DNA from: Bacteroidota bacterium
GTDB lineage: Bacteria; Bacteroidota; Bacteroidia; Chitinophagales; Chitinophagaceae
Reading direction: 5' to 3'
DNA length: 64,000 nt
Assembly (NCBI GenBank): GCA_018267725.1
Contig: JAFDXY010000015.1
Location: 62,001 to 126,000 of the forward strand
Shown here piece after piece: positions 60,524 through 64,000 of the stretch. The notes beneath the pieces were generated by a model, which was not told the DNA's origin, made no database searches, and saw only the letters and a program-made list of their open reading frames with translations. A program made the position numbers and the translations under genes. The stretch's first letter is position 1. Every line of letters begins with the position of its first letter.

Positions 60524-63500
60524 ATGAAACAATTCATAGAAGGAGTAGCAAAAAAATTTAAACAGTTTAAACCCACCAGTTGGGCTGTTGATAATAAAAC
60601 TGCTATTTATATAATGGCCATACTTATTTCATTGTATGGTGTATATAAATTTAATACATTACCCAAAGAGCAGTTTCCGGATATTGTAGTTCCAACCATT
60701 TACGTGCAAACAGTATATGTAGGTAATTCTGCAAAAGATATTGAGAACCTTGTTACACGCCCCATTGAAAAACAATTAAAAGGTATAAGCGGAGCTAAGG
60801 TTAAAAAAATTCAATCAACATCACAACAAGATTTCAGTATGATTGTTGTAGAATTTGATACCGATGTTAAAACAGAAATTGCCAAACAAAAAGTAAAAGA
60901 TGCTGTTGATAAAGCACAAACAGATTTACCTAATGATTTAACGCAACAACCCAACGTAATGGAATTTGACTTTAGTGAAATGCCCATTATGTATGTAAAC
61001 ATTAGCGGAGATTATGATGGAATGACTTTAAAAAAATATGCCGATAAATTACAAGATCGTTTTGAAGAACTAACTGAAATTACACGTGCCGATATTATTG
61101 GTGCCCCAGAAAGAGAAATTCAAGTAAACGTAGATCCTTTTAAAATGCAAGCTGCACAACTTTCTTTTACAGATATTGGCAATGCAATTGGTTATGAAAA
61201 CCGAGATATAAGCGGAGGTTTAATTACCGTAGGAGATATGAAAAGAACATTACGTGTAAAAGGGCAATTTATTACAGCCAACGATTTAAATAATATTATT
61301 GTTCGCAACCCAACCGGTGCAGCTATTTATTTAAAAGATGTTGCACAAATTATTGATACCGTAAAAGAAACAGAAAGCTATGCACGGTTAGATGGTAAAA
61401 ATGTTGTAACACTAAACATTGTAAAAAGAAGCGGAGAAAACTTAATTAGTGCTGCAACAAAAATTAAAAACATTGTTGCAGAAATGCAAGATAAAGGTCA
61501 GCTTCCTCCAAAAAACAAATTAAACATAGTATTCACCGGAGACCAAAGTAAACAAACAGCAACATCGTTTAAAGATTTAGTAAACACTATCATTATCGGT
61601 TTCATTTTAGTATTAATGGTATTAATGTTTTTTATGGGCGTTACCAATGCATTCTTTGTAGCATTAAGTGTACCGTTAAGTGTGTTTGTTGCCTTTTTAT
61701 TTTTACCCGTTGCAGATTTTGTAGTGGGTGGGCATGTTACATTAAATTTTATTGTACTATTTGCTTTATTGTTTGGTTTAGGGATTATTGTAGATGATGC
61801 TATTGTAGTTATTGAAAACACACACCGCATATACAACAACGGAAAAGTAAAAGTGCAGCGTGCAGCCAAAGAAGCAGCAGGCGAAATTTTTATTCCTGTA
61901 TTGGCAGGTACATTAACAACCTTAGCACCTTTCTTCCCATTATTATTATGGAAAGGTTTAATAGGTAAGTTTATGATTTACTTACCAACCATGTTAATAT
62001 TAACATTAGCAGCATCATTAATTGTTGCGTTTATTATTAACCCAGTGTTTGCTGTAAGTTTTATGCACCCCGAAGGAAGAGCATTTGAAAAACCTAAAAA
62101 CCATGTATTCAAATCAAAATGGTTTTGGGTATTTATTTCATTTGGTGTTCTATTTGATTTAGCAGGATGGCTTGGATTTGGAAACTTCTTAATATTCATG
62201 GCTTTATTAATGATATTAAATAATTATGTGTTAAGAGGCATCATTCACTACTTCCAAGAAAAATTATTGCCTTCCTTAATGAACCATTATGAAAAATTAT
62301 TGCATTGGGTTTTAAAAGGAAGAAGACCAGGTTGGTTATTTGCAAGTTTATTCGGCTTATTTATTGTAGCCGTGATTGCTTTAGGTATTAGAAATAATCC
62401 TAAACCATTCTTTCCAAGCGGAGACCCCAATTTCATTTATGTATATTTAAAAATGCCCATAGGCACTAAAACAGAAACTACAGATTCTGTAACAAGAATT
62501 TTAGAAAATAAAGTATATAAAGTTTTAGATAAAGAACTTCCTGCAAAAGGAGGTATTGTAGAAAGTGTTATTGCCAACGTAGCCGTAAGTGCCAACAACC
62601 CAAGAGATAATAATAGAAGCACACAAAGTAATTTAGGAAGAATACAAGTAAGCTTTGTTGAATACGAAAAACGCCATGGCAAACACACACAAGTTTTTTT
62701 AGATGCAATACGAGATCAAATGAAAGCTGGAATACCAGGTGCAGAAATTTCTGTTGAAAAAGAAAGCAATGGTCCACCAACAGATCCTCCGGTAAATATT
62801 GAAATTGCAGGAGATAATTTTGATGAGATTGCTAATGTATCAAAAGCGTTACTAAACCATTTAGATACCAACAGAGTTAATGGAGTAGAAAATTTAAAAG
62901 CCGATGTTGATTTAGTAAATCCTGAAATTACTATTAATATAGATAGAGAAAGAGCAATGCGAGAAGGATTAAGTACATCGCAAATTGGCATGGAGTTACG
63001 CTCTGCCGTATTTGGAAAAGAAGCAAGCAAATTAAAAGATGGAGAAGACGAGTATAAAATTTATGTTCGCTATGCAGATTTAGAACGTAATAATATTAAT
63101 GATTTAATGAATTTGAAATTAACTTTCCGCGATATGGCAATGATGGGAAAGATTAGACAAGTTCCTTTAAATGCAGTTGCAACAGTAGATTACACAACAA
63201 CATCGGGCGGTGTAAAAAGAAAAAATGTAAAACGTACCATTCAATTACAATCAAACATTACAGACCCATCATTAACCGGACCTGCTAATGCACAATTAGC
63301 AAAACTTATTGAAACGTTTAAACATAAAACAAAAATTCCTGCAGATGTAACTATTAAACAAACAGGAGAAAGCGAGCAACAAGCAGAAACCATGAGCTTT
63401 TTAGGTACATCTTTAATAACTGCTTTATTAATAATTTTCTTAATACTTGTTTTACAATTTAACAGCGTAAGTAAGCCATTCATTGTATTAACAGAAATTT

Positions 63501-64000
63501 TCTTCTCGGTAATTGGTGTGTTTTTAGGATATGCCATAACAGGAATGAGCATGGCAATGATTATGGTTGGTGTTGGTATTGTAGGCTTAGCAGGTATTGT
63601 AATTAAAAACGGAATTTTATTAATTGAATTTACCGATGAATTACGCAGCAGAGGAATGAAAACAAGAGAAGCCGCAATACAAGCAGGTAAAATTAGAATT
63701 ATACCAGTGCTATTAACTGCATTAGCAACCATACTTGGTTTATTACCATTAGCTGTTGGTTTTAATATAGATTTTGTAAAAATGTTTACAGAATTAAATC
63801 CACATATTTTCTTAGGTGGAGATAGTGTTGTGTTTTGGGGCCCGTTAAGTTGGACAATTATTTTCGGATTAATATTTTCTTTCTTCTTAACCTTAGTAAT
63901 GGTACCAAGTATGTATTTGTTAAGTGAGCGTTTAAGAAGACCAATGGAAAAATTCTACGGAACAAAATTTGTTGCACTATTAGGTTTTACAGGTCCATTA
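60524..64000 (+). CDS. RND efflux permease, 3' partial
   Basis: The frame opens at ATG 60524 (MKQFIEGVAKKFKQFKPTSW) and stays open to the right edge (1159 residues visible, no stop). AcrB/HAE1-like features: first helix and FPDIVVPTIYVQTVYVGNSAKDIENLVTRPIEKQL, the conserved Asp pair in GLGIIVDDAIVVIENTHR in TM4, pore-domain repeats, and the second transporter half LVLQFNSVSKPFIVLTEIF, GLAGIVIKNGILLIEF. About 90 residues between the two halves (ASLFGLFIVAVIALGIRNNPKPFFPSGDPN) start the second lobe. It is a proton-driven exporter of hydrophobic or metal substrates; substrate unknown. Confidence 0.94.
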   Translation, partial: MKQFIEGVAKKFKQFKPTSWAVDNKTAIYIMAILISLYGVYKFNTLPKEQFPDIVVPTIYVQTVYVGNSAKDIENLVTRPIEKQLKGISGAKVKKIQSTSQQDFSMIVVEFDTDVKTEIAKQKVKDAVDKAQTDLPNDLTQQPNVMEFDFSEMPIMYVNISGDYDGMTLKKYADKLQDRFEELTEITRADIIGAPEREIQVNVDPFKMQAAQLSFTDIGNAIGYENRDISGGLITVGDMKRTLRVKGQFITANDLNNIIVRNPTGAAIYLKDVAQIIDTVKETESYARLDGKNVVTLNIVKRSGENLISAATKIKNIVAEMQDKGQLPPKNKLNIVFTGDQSKQTATSFKDLVNTIIIGFILVLMVLMFFMGVTNAFFVALSVPLSVFVAFLFLPVADFVVGGHVTLNFIVLFALLFGLGIIVDDAIVVIENTHRIYNNGKVKVQRAAKEAAGEIFIPVLAGTLTTLAPFFPLLLWKGLIGKFMIYLPTMLILTLAASLIVAFIINPVFAVSFMHPEGRAFEKPKNHVFKSKWFWVFISFGVLFDLAGWLGFGNFLIFMALLMILNNYVLRGIIHYFQEKLLPSLMNHYEKLLHWVLKGRRPGWLFASLFGLFIVAVIALGIRNNPKPFFPSGDPNFIYVYLKMPIGTKTETTDSVTRILENKVYKVLDKELPAKGGIVESVIANVAVSANNPRDNNRSTQSNLGRIQVSFVEYEKRHGKHTQVFLDAIRDQMKAGIPGAEISVEKESNGPPTDPPVNIEIAGDNFDEIANVSKALLNHLDTNRVNGVENLKADVDLVNPEITINIDRERAMREGLSTSQIGMELRSAVFGKEASKLKDGEDEYKIYVRYADLERNNINDLMNLKLTFRDMAMMGKIRQVPLNAVATVDYTTTSGGVKRKNVKRTIQLQSNITDPSLTGPANAQLAKLIETFKHKTKIPADVTIKQTGESEQQAETMSFLGTSLITALLIIFLILVLQFNSVSKPFIVLTEIFFSVIGVFLGYAITGMSMAMIMVGVGIVGLAGIVIKNGILLIEFTDELRSRGMKTREAAIQAGKIRIIPVLLTALATILGLLPLAVGFNIDFVKMFTELNPHIFLGGDSVVFWGPLSWTIIFGLIFSFFLTLVMVPSMYLLSERLRRPMEKFYGTKFVALLGFTGPL

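Noticed and set aside
61498..63732. Minus-strand ORFs over the RND permease
   Set aside because: The plus-strand permease frame is continuous and rich in family motifs; the opposite frames are shadows.

Overview
The window looks like chromosomal DNA of a member of the Bacteroidota, most likely close to the Chitinophagaceae. This rests on very low GC, TAnnTTTG-type -7 promoter boxes without obvious Shine-Dalgarno sites, a C-terminal type IX secretion (T9SS) sorting domain, a two-component propeller/Y_Y_Y sensor kinase, and protein families typical of that phylum. The family-level placement is an inference from gene style, not from a marker tree.

Layout. 0-4.6 kb: the 3' part of a propeller sensor kinase, its LuxR-type regulator, and three exported proteins. 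4.6-9.0 kb: housekeeping genes (metF, pgl, nitroreductase, a TIGR02757 protein, an ABC membrane domain without an ATPase). 9.1-12.2 kb: a tight minus-strand cluster of a SET-domain protein, an ATP-grasp ligase and an ATP-grasp/SET fusion, which I consider the best candidate for an undescribed pathway. 12.4-14.9 kb: two paralogous GH5 proteins, one of which has lost both catalytic glutamates. 15.0-16.3 kb: corA and tRNA-Lys(CTT).

16.265-27.506 kb: an 11.2-kb genomic island integrated in the 3' end of the tRNA-Lys gene. It is bounded by a 15-bp direct repeat, has an internal 23-bp near-identical repeat next to each end, and carries a tyrosine integrase, two small helix-turn-helix proteins, a complete type I restriction-modification operon with a BRO-N protein in it, and a 638-bp non-coding stretch dense in inverted repeats. 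Palindromes of the form TTTCC...GGAAA lie upstream of both hsdR and hsdM and may be shared operators.

27.6-31.4 kb: a KdpD-like kinase, a KdpE-like regulator and the K+ transporter Kup. 31.5-40 kb: an alpha-glucan locus without SusC/SusD, with two GH13 enzymes, an AraC regulator, an MFS sugar transporter, a 2-oxoglutarate-type dioxygenase, a sugar epimerase-like protein and a GH16 enzyme. 40-57 kb: mixed metabolism (SDR, HAD phosphatase, sugar-lactone oxidase, psd, aldehyde dehydrogenase, glutathione peroxidase-like, ParA-like ATPase, esterase, Gfo/Idh/MocA oxidoreductase, acyl-CoA ligase, DUF1015, serC, DUF502). 57.2-64 kb: a TetR-controlled RND efflux operon (regulator, TolC-like, adaptor, permease), with the permease running off the right edge.

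Limits: all family names come from reading motifs and translated sequence without database searches; residue numbers are hand counts.
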